DNA of 64,000 nucleotides from Bacteroidota bacterium (GTDB lineage: Bacteria > Bacteroidota > Bacteroidia > Cytophagales > Cyclobacteriaceae): positions 107,057 to 171,056 of the forward strand of contig JAFEAL010000012.1 in the NCBI GenBank assembly GCA_018266435.1, given 5' to 3'. A program made the translations under genes and the position numbers. The notes under the pieces are model-generated. The model had not been told where the DNA came from. It saw nothing but the letters and a program-made list of their open reading frames with translations, and searched no databases. Below, in pieces: positions 1 through 8,120 of the stretch; position 1 is the first letter of the stretch; the number at the start of each line of letters is the position of its first letter.

Positions 1-425
1 CCCACTTTAATCCAGTTGGTGCCTCCATCTACAGTTTTGTATAATCCATCACCCACTGACACACTGTTCCGTGTCCAGGTTTCACCGGTTCCTACCCACA
101 CGGTATTATCAGGATCTGAAGGATCAATTTCTACTGCCCCGATGGATTGGCAGTATTCATCAAAAATGGGATTGAAGGTGGCTCCGCCATTCACACTTTT
201 CCAAACACCACCGCCCGCAGTGCCCGCATAAATAATGCGGTCATTGGAGGGGTGAAGTTCAAGGTCGGTGATGCGCCCGCTCATCAATGCGGGGCCAATG
301 TGACGGGCTTTTAAATCGCCAAACAGTTCTTTGCCCTTGGTGACGGCATCTTTAATTGGGTCTTGAGCCCAGGTTTGGAGGCTGAACAGAGAAAGGAGAA
401 TCAAGAACATTCTTTTCATCATCAT
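1..425 (-). CDS. VPS10/sortilin-like BNR-repeat secreted protein (N-terminal part, cut by window edge)
   Basis: Only the first ~141 residues are in the window; the gene runs off the left edge. Translating the minus strand gives a signal peptide (MKRMFLILLSLFSLQTWAQ) and then a mature start with ARHIGPALMSGRITDLELHP. This is followed by BNR/Asp-box-like blades: IIYAGTAGGGVWKSVNGG and a second blade with VWVGTGETW and GLYKTVDGGTNW. Repeats of this kind form the beta-propeller of VPS10/sortilin-like 'glycosyl hydrolase' proteins that are abundant in Bacteroidota and usually ~1000 residues long. Three ATG codons in a row (425, 422, 419) make the exact start uncertain; the outermost is given. A hairpin with a T-run lies between this gene and the LolA-fold gene upstream, so it is probably transcribed separately. 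The substrate is unknown and enzymatic activity cannot be claimed. Confidence 0.8.
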   Translation of the reverse strand, partial: MMMKRMFLILLSLFSLQTWAQDPIKDAVTKGKELFGDLKARHIGPALMSGRITDLELHPSNDRIIYAGTAGGGVWKSVNGGATFNPIFDEYCQSIGAVEIDPSDPDNTVWVGTGETWTRNSVSVGDGLYKTVDGGTNWIKV

Positions 426-443
426 TATTTTTTCTGGTTAAAC

Positions 444-474
444 AAAAAACACGGCTTTGCAATACGCAAAGCCG
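444..474 (-). terminator. Rho-independent terminator after the LolA-fold gene
   Basis: A perfect 9-bp stem (CGGCTTTGC, 452-460, pairing with 466-474) closes a 5-nt loop. On the minus strand it is followed by a T-rich run (complement of 444-449). It lies 40 nt past the stop of the 515-1264 gene and just before the VPS10-like gene. Confidence 0.75.
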
Positions 475-514
475 AGTCGCTAAAAAATATAATACTTATG
501 TCATTCTTTTGCAC

Positions 515-1264
515 TCAGTTTTCCTTAGGCATAACAAAAATGGAAGGATCAACTTTGGGGTTCAGTTCAATCTTGCTGATGGTGAGAGTCTGGCTGCCCT
601 TGTCTTTTATGCCTTGTGCAAGAGAGAATGGAAACATCAATCCGTCTACGTCTTGGTAATCACTCATTTTATTTTGTTGGATTGCTCCTTTCATCTGCCC
701 TGTTTTTATTTCTTGCTCTATTACCAGTGGAACAAAGTTTTCTGAATCAAAATAATAGTAAACAATATTCTCCGCTTCTTTGCCGTCAACCATGATAGGT
801 TTTTTGGTCAGTTTAATTTTAAATGTCTGGGCACCATCAATGGTTTCTTTGCCCAAGAGTTCTGCCTTCAACCCTCTTTCTTTGTAGGTCAGAAACGGAT
901 CAGGAAATTCACCGATGTCTTTTTTGAAATTTTCGGTAGTTTCCGCGTCACTTTTTTCGGCTTTCATGTTCACGAAATTGGTTGACCAGAGGGTTGTTCC
1001 ATCGTAAACGCCTTGTTTAATGTCTTTCCCCTGAAAATTGATGGACGTAGCTTGGCGGCCGTCTTTCAGTTGGGTTATCACAATAGGTATTTCTATGCCT
1101 CCTTGATTTGCTTTGGCTGACATTTTTATACCCTGCAATGCTTTCCATTTTTCCATGCCACCCGTATTTTCAAAATACTTAGCAATGATTTCATCTACCG
1201 TTTGGGCCTTTGCCACGGTAAAACTGGCTATTGTTAAGAGTGCTAGTACGAATTTGTATTTCAT
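515..1264 (-). CDS. LolA-fold outer-membrane lipoprotein-sorting-like protein
   Basis: A 249-residue protein with a clean Sec signal peptide (MKYKFVLALLTIASFTVAKAQ) and no lipobox cysteine, so it is expected to be soluble in the periplasm. The mature part starts TVDEIIAKYFENTGGMEKWKAL, the usual opening of Bacteroidota LolA-fold proteins. It continues with beta-rich segments ending in conserved-looking 'YQDVDGLMFPF' and 'SKIELNPKVDPSIFVMP', which match the C-terminal 'vdg..fP ... v..n..id...F..p' pattern of that fold. It lies 87 nt downstream of a LolC/E-type permease on the same strand, which fits a role in lipoprotein or lipid handling, but this Bacteroidota family is only distantly like true LolA. 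It is followed by a terminator at 444-474. Confidence 0.7.
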   Translation of the reverse strand: MKYKFVLALLTIASFTVAKAQTVDEIIAKYFENTGGMEKWKALQGIKMSAKANQGGIEIPIVITQLKDGRQATSINFQGKDIKQGVYDGTTLWSTNFVNMKAEKSDAETTENFKKDIGEFPDPFLTYKERGLKAELLGKETIDGAQTFKIKLTKKPIMVDGKEAENIVYYYFDSENFVPLVIEQEIKTGQMKGAIQQNKMSDYQDVDGLMFPFSLAQGIKDKGSQTLTISKIELNPKVDPSIFVMPKEN

Positions 1265-1351
1265 AAGAGTTTATTTGTTTGGTTGTGTTAAGACGGTTAG
1301 TTGAGCTTTTATGTTGCCGATGGAACTTAAAAATACATTTTTAATTTTAAA

Positions 1352-2575
1352 TCATAGCTGCGCAGTTGAGTACGAGCGCGAGGCTAACCGGGCCGGGTAA
1401 AACGAGGTCAAAAAGGTAATCATCACGATAACCGAACCGATTGAAATAAAATCGATCCATTTAATTTTTACCGGGTACGCATTGACTATGGCACTTTCCA
1501 TGCCCATGCCGATCAGCCCAAATTGGTCTTGTGCCCAGCAGGTCAATGCCCCTAATAACAAACCTGAAATGGCTCCTGTAAAAGCAATCAATGCCCCTTC
1601 GCTTAAAAAGATGGTGTTGATCGTACTTTTTTGAGAACCCATGGCCATAAGAATAGAAATATCTTTTTTCTTTTCAATGGCCAGCATCATCAGCGAGAAA
1701 AAAATATTGATCGAAGCCACAACCGTAAGTAAAGCCATGGATACAAAAGTGAACAGCTTTTCAATTTTTACGAGCTTATATAATTCTTTGTGCTGCTCAT
1801 CATTGGTGAGCACACTATAATCTTTCCCTAATTGGTGCAGGATGGCCGCTTTAACTTTCTGCAGATCGCTTGCGCTGTTGATTTTTACTTCAAGCGAAGT
1901 ACACCGGTTGCCATACCCGGTGAGGTTGCGCACAAACTCGATGGGCAGCAGTACGTAGCTCTCATCTACATTTTTTTCAATTGAAAACTCGGCTCCGGGT
2001 TGAATGCCAGCCACACTGTAAAGTTTAGAAGGATCTACAGTTGATGTCTTCGCATTCTTAATATAATATACTTGCAGCGGGTAAAGAGATTCTCCAACCA
2101 CAACCGAAAGTTGATACCGGATACCACGACCAATGATGGCATATTGCCCCAGCGAATCTCTGAATCTTAGTTTCCCCTCAATAATACTTTTGTCAATGCG
2201 GTGTTGGTCTAGGAAGTTATCGCTTACTCCTTTCATGGTTATCACCATATCAGCATCGCGGTATCGCAAGTACCCGTAATCTTCCAGCACTTCCGTAACA
2301 ATATCAACCCCTTCTGTGGATTTAATTGTTGAAATCAGCTTTTCGTCTGCCTCAAATGTTTTTCCTTTCACCAGTTCAATTTTAATTTCCGGATCAAATG
2401 AGTTGTTGAGCGAACGGAGTAAATCCTCCAGCCCGTTAAACACAGAAAGAACGATGACGAGCGCAGCGGTGGAAAAAGCAATACCCACCATCGACAATAT
2501 TGAAATGATGTTGATAAAATTTCTTTTTCGTTTGGAAAGGAAATACCGCCTGGCCACGAAAAAAGGGAAGTTCAT
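1352..2575 (-). CDS. LolC/LolE-type FtsX-family ABC transporter permease
   Basis: A 407-residue inner-membrane protein with MacB/FtsX topology. One membrane helix follows a basic N-terminus (RRYFLSKRKRNFINIISILSMVGIAF...), then comes a large periplasmic domain (about residues 50-270), and three C-terminal helices occupy about 275-400. The N-terminal 'FPFFVARRYFLSKR' is typical of LolC/LolE lipoprotein-releasing permeases. Such permeases work with a LolD ATPase to extract lipoproteins from the inner membrane; no lolD is visible here. The start lies 11 nt after the rbfA stop, so the two are probably cotranscribed. The alternative is a general FtsX-like permease of unknown substrate. Confidence 0.8.
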   Translation of the reverse strand: MNFPFFVARRYFLSKRKRNFINIISILSMVGIAFSTAALVIVLSVFNGLEDLLRSLNNSFDPEIKIELVKGKTFEADEKLISTIKSTEGVDIVTEVLEDYGYLRYRDADMVITMKGVSDNFLDQHRIDKSIIEGKLRFRDSLGQYAIIGRGIRYQLSVVVGESLYPLQVYYIKNAKTSTVDPSKLYSVAGIQPGAEFSIEKNVDESYVLLPIEFVRNLTGYGNRCTSLEVKINSASDLQKVKAAILHQLGKDYSVLTNDEQHKELYKLVKIEKLFTFVSMALLTVVASINIFFSLMMLAIEKKKDISILMAMGSQKSTINTIFLSEGALIAFTGAISGLLLGALTCWAQDQFGLIGMGMESAIVNAYPVKIKWIDFISIGSVIVMITFLTSFYPARLASRSYSTAQL

Positions 2576-2586
2576 GCCAGCGCGGA

Positions 2587-2940
2587 TTATTCTTTGGGTA
2601 TGTTCAGGTTTTTAATCAAGTCTTCAATACGCTGGGCGTTTTCTTCTACTTCGTCAATCACAAAAACCAGTTCGGGAATGATGCGTGCCTGGTTGCGGAT
2701 GCGGTTACCCAGTTCTTTTCTGATTTCACCTTTGTGTGCATTGAGGCCGGACAATACTACGTTCTTGTCTTTTGCCAGCATCATGCTGATGAATACTTTA
2801 GCCACGCTCAGGTCAGGACTCATGCGTACCTCAGCGATGGTTACAAAAGCATTTCCAAGGAAATCATTTTTTCTCCTGAAGAAAATATCACTTAATTCTT
2901 TTTGAATCAGCCGACCATATTTTTGTTGTCGCAACGTCAC
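2587..2940 (-). CDS. rbfA: 30S ribosome-binding factor A
   Basis: RbfA binds the 30S subunit and assists late 16S rRNA 5'-end maturation. The translation RQQKYGRLIQKELSDIFFRR...VTIAEVRMSPDLSVAKVFISMM...RNQARIIPELVFVIDEVEENAQRIEDLIKNL has the type-II KH pattern and the family's closing 'PEL.F..D' block. A longer frame reaching 3003 exists, but its first 21 residues are unlike RbfA. I chose the GTG at 2940, which puts RQQK at the usual N-terminus and sits 4 nt after a TATCTTTG promoter box. This gives ~117 residues, normal for the family. It is followed by the LolC/E-type permease after 11 nt and is divergent from the 3018 membrane protein. Confidence 0.87.
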   Translation of the reverse strand: MTLRQQKYGRLIQKELSDIFFRRKNDFLGNAFVTIAEVRMSPDLSVAKVFISMMLAKDKNVVLSGLNAHKGEIRKELGNRIRNQARIIPELVFVIDEVEENAQRIEDLIKNLNIPKE

Positions 2941-2944
2941 CGCA

Positions 2945-2952
2945 CAAAGATA
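2945..2952 (-). promoter_or_regulatory. Promoter -7 box for rbfA
   Basis: The minus strand reads TATCTTTG, a full match to TAnnTTTG, 4 nt before the chosen GTG start. A T-rich stretch stands at the expected -33 distance rather than an exact TTG. It supports the short form of RbfA and a very short or absent leader. Confidence 0.55.
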
Positions 2953-3017
2953 CAAAACTGCATCCAGCAAAAAATCGTGTTCAAAATTTTCACTTATTTG
3001 CATGAAAACAACAATCT

Positions 3018-4412
3018 GTGCTTCGTTTTTTCAAATTGAATGACCCCTATCGGCTGATAGCCGTTTTGTTGGTTTTGATCGGGTTGAGTCTTCCGCTTTT
3101 CATCAGCAGCCGCGCCCTGACTATCCTCGAACTGAAAGACCTGGTTGTGGGCGAATCGCTCGGCAACAAAATACTGTATGTCCAGTTGATTGACGATACG
3201 CCCTGGCTCGCGGCCCGGATTGATCAGTGGGCGTTTTTTTTATTTGGACATTCATTGTTAGCCAGGCAGTTGGCTGCCTTATTCATATTATTCTTTCAGG
3301 CGGCCTATTTTACTGTTATCCTGATCCGTTATCGGGCTTATAACGAAAGCAACTACCTGCCTGCATTGATTTTTGGGATAATCTCTTTTTTTTCTTTTGA
3401 TCTCCTCGCGCTTTCGCCCGAACTGCTCGCTTCTACTTTTCTGTTGTTTGCGTTGAGTAATTTATTCCAGGAAATTGAATTTAAAATACAACGGGAGGAA
3501 ACCGTTTTATACGTGGGGCTTTACCTCGGCATGGCATCGCTTTTTGTGCTGAGCTATACTGTTTTTCTACCCGGCTCGCTGGTGTTGCTGTTGGTGTATG
3601 CCCGGCTCTCGTTTCGCAAGTCATTGTTCCTGATTTTTAGTTTTTGTATTCCGCACATCATTTTGATTATTCTTTATTTTTTTTACGATGCGTTGCCTCA
3701 GTATTTTCAGTATTTCTATGCTCAGAATTTTTTCACCCATGCAGTTGATTATATTTCAATGAAGTCTCTGCTGGTGCTTGGCAGTGTAGTGTTGATGTAT
3801 TTAGTTTTTTCTTTAGTCATGCTCAAGCGCGAGGCTCATTTTACCCGGTACCAGTCTCAGTTGCTGCAAGTGATGCTGGGCTGGCTGGCATTGGCCGGTA
3901 TAGAAGTTTTTTTAACAAAGAATTTTTCACCGCGCAGTTTTATATCATTTGTTCCCCCGCTGGCTTACCTGATCAGTCATTATCTTTTGTTAATCCGGAG
4001 AAAATGGATTGCCGAGACTATGCTTTTATTTTTTTTGATACTGATTATTGCTGTTAGCTCGGCTGCTCGCTTAAAAAAGATTTCGCAAGTGGATTATTCA
4101 AAACTAACTGTACCCGCGCCTGCCTACCATTCTATTCAGGGAAAAAGAATAATAGTATTGGGCACTGATTGGGGGCTGTATCAAACCAATCACCCGGCTA
4201 CTTATTTTCTAAACTGGGATTTGTCGAAAGAGTACATTGAAAACGCTGGTATTTTTCAGCATATCGTATTGATCAACGAATGTTTTGAGCGTGAAAAACC
4301 CGAAGTAATCATTGATGAAAGCGGGCTGATGGAAAGAATTTTTCTGTACAACCCAAAACTGAAAGAGGTATACCTGAAAAAAGAGAGGCTCTATTGGCGA
4401 AAATCAGTTTAA
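3018..4412 (+). CDS. Multipass integral membrane protein of unknown function
   Basis: A 464-residue protein starting at GTG (LRFFKLNDPYRLIAVLL). It has about 9-11 hydrophobic segments, among them LIAVLLVLIGLSLPLFI, LAALFILFFQAAYFTVIL, ALIFGIISFFSFDLLAL, VLYVGLYLGMASLFVLSY, SLFLIFSFCIPHIILIILYFF, LLVLGSVVLMYLVFSLVML and TMLLFFLILIIAVSSAA. The last ~110 residues form a soluble tail with alpha/beta character (GKRIIVLGTDWGLYQTNHP ... VLINECFEREKPEVIIDESG). It resembles uncharacterised membrane proteins of Bacteroidota (possibly the DUF6427 type), sometimes loosely linked with glycosyltransferase-39-like topology, but I see no catalytic motif. It is divergent from rbfA and convergent with gltD, 21 nt away. 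Confidence 0.65.
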   Translation: MLRFFKLNDPYRLIAVLLVLIGLSLPLFISSRALTILELKDLVVGESLGNKILYVQLIDDTPWLAARIDQWAFFLFGHSLLARQLAALFILFFQAAYFTVILIRYRAYNESNYLPALIFGIISFFSFDLLALSPELLASTFLLFALSNLFQEIEFKIQREETVLYVGLYLGMASLFVLSYTVFLPGSLVLLLVYARLSFRKSLFLIFSFCIPHIILIILYFFYDALPQYFQYFYAQNFFTHAVDYISMKSLLVLGSVVLMYLVFSLVMLKREAHFTRYQSQLLQVMLGWLALAGIEVFLTKNFSPRSFISFVPPLAYLISHYLLLIRRKWIAETMLLFFLILIIAVSSAARLKKISQVDYSKLTVPAPAYHSIQGKRIIVLGTDWGLYQTNHPATYFLNWDLSKEYIENAGIFQHIVLINECFEREKPEVIIDESGLMERIFLYNPKLKEVYLKKERLYWRKSV

Positions 4413-4433
4413 AAATTACCGGTTTACAAGCTG

Positions 4434-5882
4434 TCAAACTAAATTCAAAATACCTTTCTCTTTTGCTTCGAGCGAAGAGGTTCCCATCAAATAAATATCC
4501 ACTGCCCGGGCCGCTTCGCGGCCTTCGCTGATGGCCCACACTACCAGGCTCTGACCCCTGCGCATATCTCCTGCCGAAAAAACTCCCTCCACTGAAGTAG
4601 CATAGTTGGTGCACATTACATTGCCCCGTTCATCATATTCTACGCCCAGTTGATCCGGCAGCCCGTTGTGCTGAGGGTGCAAAAACCCCAAAGCAAGCAA
4701 GGCCAGTTCGCACGGAATTTCCTTTTCAGTTCCGGGCTTCTCGGTGAATGTATTTCCGGTCCACACTACCTCTACTATTTTCAGCGCCCGAAGATTTCCA
4801 TTTTCATCACCCAAAAATTCTTGAGTAACAATACTCCATTCTCGCGTACAGCCTTCTTCGTGCGAAGTGCTTGTGCGCAAGATCATGGGCCAGTTGGGCC
4901 AAGGCATAGCGTTCGTTCTGTCTTTAGGCGGTTTGGATAAAATTTCTATTTGGGTAACTGACTTGGCTTCCTGGCGAATGGAGGTGCCTACACAATCAGA
5001 GCCGGTGTCGCCACCGCCAATTACAATTACGTTTTTATGAGTTGCCCAAATTTCTTCAACCGTTATTTTTTTTCCAGCCACGCGTTTGTTTTGCTGGGGC
5101 AAAAAATCCATGGCAAAATGAATGCCCTTCAAGTTCCTTCCGGGAATGGGCAAGTCGCGCGGAACGGATGATCCCCCGCACAGCAGTATGGCATCAAACT
5201 CATCACGCAAGGCCCCGGCAGAAATTGTTTTGCCAACATCAGCATTGGTTTGAAATAGAACTCCCTCAGCCACCATAACTTGTATTCTGCGATCGATCAC
5301 TTGTTTGTCTAACTTAAAATCCGGAATACCGTATCGCAGCAATCCGCCAATTTCATCGGCACGTTCAAAAACAGTGACGGAATGCCCCGCATAGTTTAAT
5401 TGAGCTGCTGCGGCTAACCCGGCCGGACCTGAACCAACTACAGCCACTTTTTTGCCTGTGCGTACAACAGGCTTGCGCGGAGTGACGTAGCCATTCTCAA
5501 ATGCTTTTTCAATGATCGCCTTTTCAAGATATTCAATCGTAACTGCTGGTTTGTTGATGCTCAGCACACAGGAAGCTTCGCATGGCGCGGGGCAAATCCT
5601 TCCGGTAAACTCAGGAAAATTGTTGGTACTGATTAAAATTTCATACGCCTGTTTCCAGTTGCTCCGATAGACAGCATCGTTAAATTCCGGGATGATGTTG
5701 CCCAGCGGGCACCCGTTGTGACAAAACGGAGTACCACAATCCATACAACGTGCTGACTGGCGATGAGCGACAGATTCACTCAAAGCACTTTCTATTTCGT
5801 GATAATCTTTGATGCGTTCGCTTACCTCGCGCTTCTTCGGAAGCTCCCGTCCAAATTCTAAAAATCCTGTTGGTTTTCCCAT
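4434..5882 (-). CDS. gltD: Glutamate synthase (NADPH), small (beta) subunit
   Basis: GltD oxidises NAD(P)H on FAD and passes electrons through Fe-S clusters to GltB for glutamate synthesis from glutamine and 2-oxoglutarate. The N-terminal cysteine motifs for two 4Fe-4S clusters are present (CMDCGTPFCHNGCPLGN and CPAPCEASC). The FAD site is VAVVGSGPAGLAAAAQL, the NAD(P) site is VIVIGGGDTGSDCVG, and a C-terminal FAD motif 'GVFSAGDMRRGQSLVVWAI' follows. The chosen start MGKPTGFLEFGRELPKKR is the usual family N-terminus and gives 482 residues. The frame extends 72 codons upstream, but that part crosses the start of the divergent M28 gene and is unlike GltD. It is not next to gltB, which lies ~17 kb away on the same strand. 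Confidence 0.96.
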   Translation of the reverse strand: MGKPTGFLEFGRELPKKREVSERIKDYHEIESALSESVAHRQSARCMDCGTPFCHNGCPLGNIIPEFNDAVYRSNWKQAYEILISTNNFPEFTGRICPAPCEASCVLSINKPAVTIEYLEKAIIEKAFENGYVTPRKPVVRTGKKVAVVGSGPAGLAAAAQLNYAGHSVTVFERADEIGGLLRYGIPDFKLDKQVIDRRIQVMVAEGVLFQTNADVGKTISAGALRDEFDAILLCGGSSVPRDLPIPGRNLKGIHFAMDFLPQQNKRVAGKKITVEEIWATHKNVIVIGGGDTGSDCVGTSIRQEAKSVTQIEILSKPPKDRTNAMPWPNWPMILRTSTSHEEGCTREWSIVTQEFLGDENGNLRALKIVEVVWTGNTFTEKPGTEKEIPCELALLALGFLHPQHNGLPDQLGVEYDERGNVMCTNYATSVEGVFSAGDMRRGQSLVVWAISEGREAARAVDIYLMGTSSLEAKEKGILNLV

Positions 5883-5973
5883 GCGATGAAATTTAGAAAA
5901 TGAAATTCGATAACACTCGTTCGGTTCGTTACAAACTTTTTTATTTTTACTTTGCAAACGTTTTCCAAAGGGT

Positions 5974-6972
5974 ATGAACAAAAAAATATTTTTTCTTGCG
6001 GTACTGGTTATTGCCTTAGGTGTTGACTCATGCGGGCCGAAAAAAAGACCTGACGAGGAATCAAAACCCCTGAGGGTGGTAAACGTACCTCCATTCAATG
6101 CCGACTCCGCTTACTTTTTTGTAGAGAAGCAAGTAACCTTTGGGCCAAGGGTACCCAATACAAAATCGCACCGGCAAGCATCCGGTTATTTTGTGAATCA
6201 GTTCAAAAGGTTTGGTGCAGTAGTTGTTGAACAAAATTTTGATGCCATCACCTGGGACAATCAAAAGCTTCAATTGAAAAATATTATAGCAAGCTACAAT
6301 CCGCAGGCACAGAAAAGAATTTTGCTGGCTGCTCATTGGGACACACGCCCGTATGCAGATAAAGATACCGAAAAGAGAGATGCGCCATTTGATGGAGCTA
6401 ATGACGGAGCTAGCGGAGTAGGAGTGTTGTTAGAAGTGGCACGAGCGATGGGCAAAAGCAAACTACCTGATGTAGGTGTTGACCTGATTTTATTTGATGG
6501 AGAAGATTGGGGAGAAAAAGATAACGAGCGCGGTAAAACCAACCTGCCCGATGACCAAAGTTGGTGGTGCCTCGGCTCACAGTATTGGGCAAAGCATAAA
6601 CATGTAAAAAATTATTCAGCTTACTACGGCATCCTGCTTGATATGGTAGGAGCTAAGCACGCACAGTTTTTTCGCGAAGGGCAATCGTTGGAATATGCAC
6701 CCAGCGTGGTTGAAAAAGTCTGGAACACCGCCCATCGTTTGGGGTACACCGATTACTTTGTGAAAACCAATGTTGGAGGCATCACCGATGATCATGAGTT
6801 TGTAAATACGCTGGCTAAAATACCGATGATCGACATTGTGCACTATCAAACGGGCATAGGCTTCTTTGGCGATTATCACCATTCGCGAAAAGACAACCTT
6901 TCCATTATCAGTAAGGAGACACTGGCTGCCGTGGGCAACACGTTGCTAAACGTGGTGTACTACGAAGAGTGA
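5974..6972 (+). CDS. Lipoprotein glutaminyl-peptide cyclotransferase-like M28 metalloenzyme
   Basis: A 332-residue lipoprotein with lipobox VDSC (Cys20). The zinc-dependent M28/glutaminyl-cyclase core is clear: LLAAHWDTRPYAD (zinc His/Asp), FDGANDGASGVGVLLEVAR (bridging Asp), LILFDGEDWG (Glu/Asp), LLDMVGAKHAQF, and IDIVHYQTGIGFFGDYHHSRKDN near the C-terminus with the last His ligand. The block order, including the 'DGEDWG' and 'W(C)LGSQYWA' segments, matches bacterial relatives of animal-type glutaminyl cyclase more closely than classical aminopeptidases. Such enzymes convert N-terminal Gln to pyroglutamate on exported proteins. It ends 3 nt from the stop of the convergent LPP20-like gene. 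An aminopeptidase role is the main alternative. Confidence 0.85.
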   Translation: MNKKIFFLAVLVIALGVDSCGPKKRPDEESKPLRVVNVPPFNADSAYFFVEKQVTFGPRVPNTKSHRQASGYFVNQFKRFGAVVVEQNFDAITWDNQKLQLKNIIASYNPQAQKRILLAAHWDTRPYADKDTEKRDAPFDGANDGASGVGVLLEVARAMGKSKLPDVGVDLILFDGEDWGEKDNERGKTNLPDDQSWWCLGSQYWAKHKHVKNYSAYYGILLDMVGAKHAQFFREGQSLEYAPSVVEKVWNTAHRLGYTDYFVKTNVGGITDDHEFVNTLAKIPMIDIVHYQTGIGFFGDYHHSRKDNLSIISKETLAAVGNTLLNVVYYEE

Positions 6973-6975
6973 TTT

Positions 6976-7524
6976 CTAGTTTTCCTCTTCACCTCCGGTC
7001 TTTTTCAATTCTTCATCCAGAATTTTTTGGATAACTTCCTGCTGGCGCTCATCAATTTGCTGGTTGGTCTTGGCCTGTTTTTTCAGAAATTTAAACATGG
7101 CGTTTTTCTTGATTTCATAGGCAATGAACACAGTGTATTTGCTCTGTTTTTTGTCGTAGTATTTTTCTTCACCGATTTTGCGCAAGTCAGCAATATTGGT
7201 ATTCATCACCTCGCGAACTAAACTTTGAAACTTATCGGCTACATCGGCTGCACGGTCGTTTTGGGTTTGCCCGAGGTATTGATCACTCACTTGTTTCATA
7301 GTAGTGTTTACCTGCCCGGCCAGCACAGCTTTAGCTTCAATATCAGCTTTGCTTCGTGCAATATTGTCAGCCGAGCTTTCGCCTTTGCCGGTACCGCGAA
7401 AGAACCGGTTGTTAGATTCATAGGCGCTTCCGCGAAAGGGTTCTCTTACCCGTTGGCCAAAAGGCCCGTTGGCACATGAGACCAGCAGGGAAGCTATAAA
7501 TAAATTCAAAATTTGAGTCTTCAT
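6976..7524 (-). CDS. LPP20-like outer-membrane lipoprotein
   Basis: A 182-residue lipoprotein with signal peptide MKTQILNLFIASLLVSC (Cys17 as lipidation site). The mature part has a Gly/Arg-rich linker and then RGTGKGESSADNIARSKADIEAKAVLAGQVNTTMKQ, a pattern seen in LPP20 lipoproteins ('a.A.aeA...la..i...v'). The C-terminal third is helical and charged (KKNAMFKFLKKQAKTNQQIDERQQEVIQKILDEELKK). The frame continues 10 codons upstream to an ATG at 7554, but the Met at 7524 gives a proper signal peptide. Function is unknown. It is convergent with the M28 lipoprotein and has its own upstream region. Confidence 0.7.
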   Translation of the reverse strand: MKTQILNLFIASLLVSCANGPFGQRVREPFRGSAYESNNRFFRGTGKGESSADNIARSKADIEAKAVLAGQVNTTMKQVSDQYLGQTQNDRAADVADKFQSLVREVMNTNIADLRKIGEEKYYDKKQSKYTVFIAYEIKKNAMFKFLKKQAKTNQQIDERQQEVIQKILDEELKKTGGEEEN

Positions 7525-7784
7525 AAAAAATTGTTTTTTCGAATACGGTTGCAAAAGATTTTTACGAAAATAGAATAAAATAGGTTGAATCTATACGTAT
7601 AAAAAATTTTTGTTGGCAACATGCGTGTTTAGCTATGATTTTGATTAAGCCTGTTTGCCAGGCAGTATTTTGTTTTGACAAATGACTCTAAAACGACCTG
7701 TCGGAATCAAACATGCATGGTAACTTTACCGTATAGAACGAAGTAAACGTGTAGAAGATTATAGCAGGAGATATTTTTTAAACT
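7525..7784. other. Intergenic region, 260 bp, no gene seen
   Basis: This AT-rich region separates two divergent genes. I found no tRNA, no convincing hairpin (only a 5-bp GCCTG/CAGGC stem at 7649-7663) and no full TAnnTTTG box. It presumably holds both promoters. An AGGAG sits ~14 nt before the 7785 ATG. Confidence 0.4.
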
Positions 7785-8093
7785 ATGCAAACAATTTATG
7801 TAGTAGGAAACCCGGGATTTTTAGAATTGCATCGCAAGCATTTGGATGACAATTCTAAGTTTTTGCGCGGTCATGTTTCGGTTCAGGTTCCCGGAAAAGA
7901 AGTTCAGTTATTTTGGATTCACAGTAAAAAGGGATTAAAAGAATTTAAACGGGCCATTGGTGCCGATTTGATCTGGAAATACCGCCTTCGCTTTTATTTT
8001 GATATGGAAGAATTTACTCCCAAAGAAGAAAAAAGTGAACTCAATGCAGACGAAAAAATCTTGATGCGCAAGGCCATCCTGTTGATGGCCTAA
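7785..8093 (+). CDS. Small conserved-looking protein of unknown function
   Basis: A 102-residue soluble protein: MQTIYVVGNPGFLELHRKHLDD at the start, then a basic middle with VSVQVPGKEVQLFWIHSKKGLKEFKRAIG, then LIWKYRLRFYFDMEEF and a helical end (ELNADEKILMRKAILLMA). It has no signal peptide, membrane segment or recognisable catalytic motif. Codon use looks like its neighbours, and the reading frame is not a shadow of another gene, which supports it being real. It is convergent with the type III polyketide synthase gene. I do not recognise a family. Confidence 0.55.
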   Translation: MQTIYVVGNPGFLELHRKHLDDNSKFLRGHVSVQVPGKEVQLFWIHSKKGLKEFKRAIGADLIWKYRLRFYFDMEEFTPKEEKSELNADEKILMRKAILLMA

Positions 8094-8120
8094 TGGCCAA
8101 TTAATAAAAGGCATACCCGG

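Noticed and set aside
2941..3003. 21-codon upstream extension of rbfA from an ATG
   Set aside because: It contains a TATCTTTG box and residues not found in RbfA; GTG at 2940 fits better.
5883..6098. 72-codon in-frame extension of gltD
   Set aside because: It crosses the divergent M28 gene start, is unlike any GltD N-terminus, and MGKPTGFLEF at 5882 is the family start.
7649..7663. Small hairpin GCCTG-TTTGC-CAGGC in the 260-bp gap
   Set aside because: Only 5 bp, no U-tract and no neighbouring signals; not enough to call an RNA or terminator.
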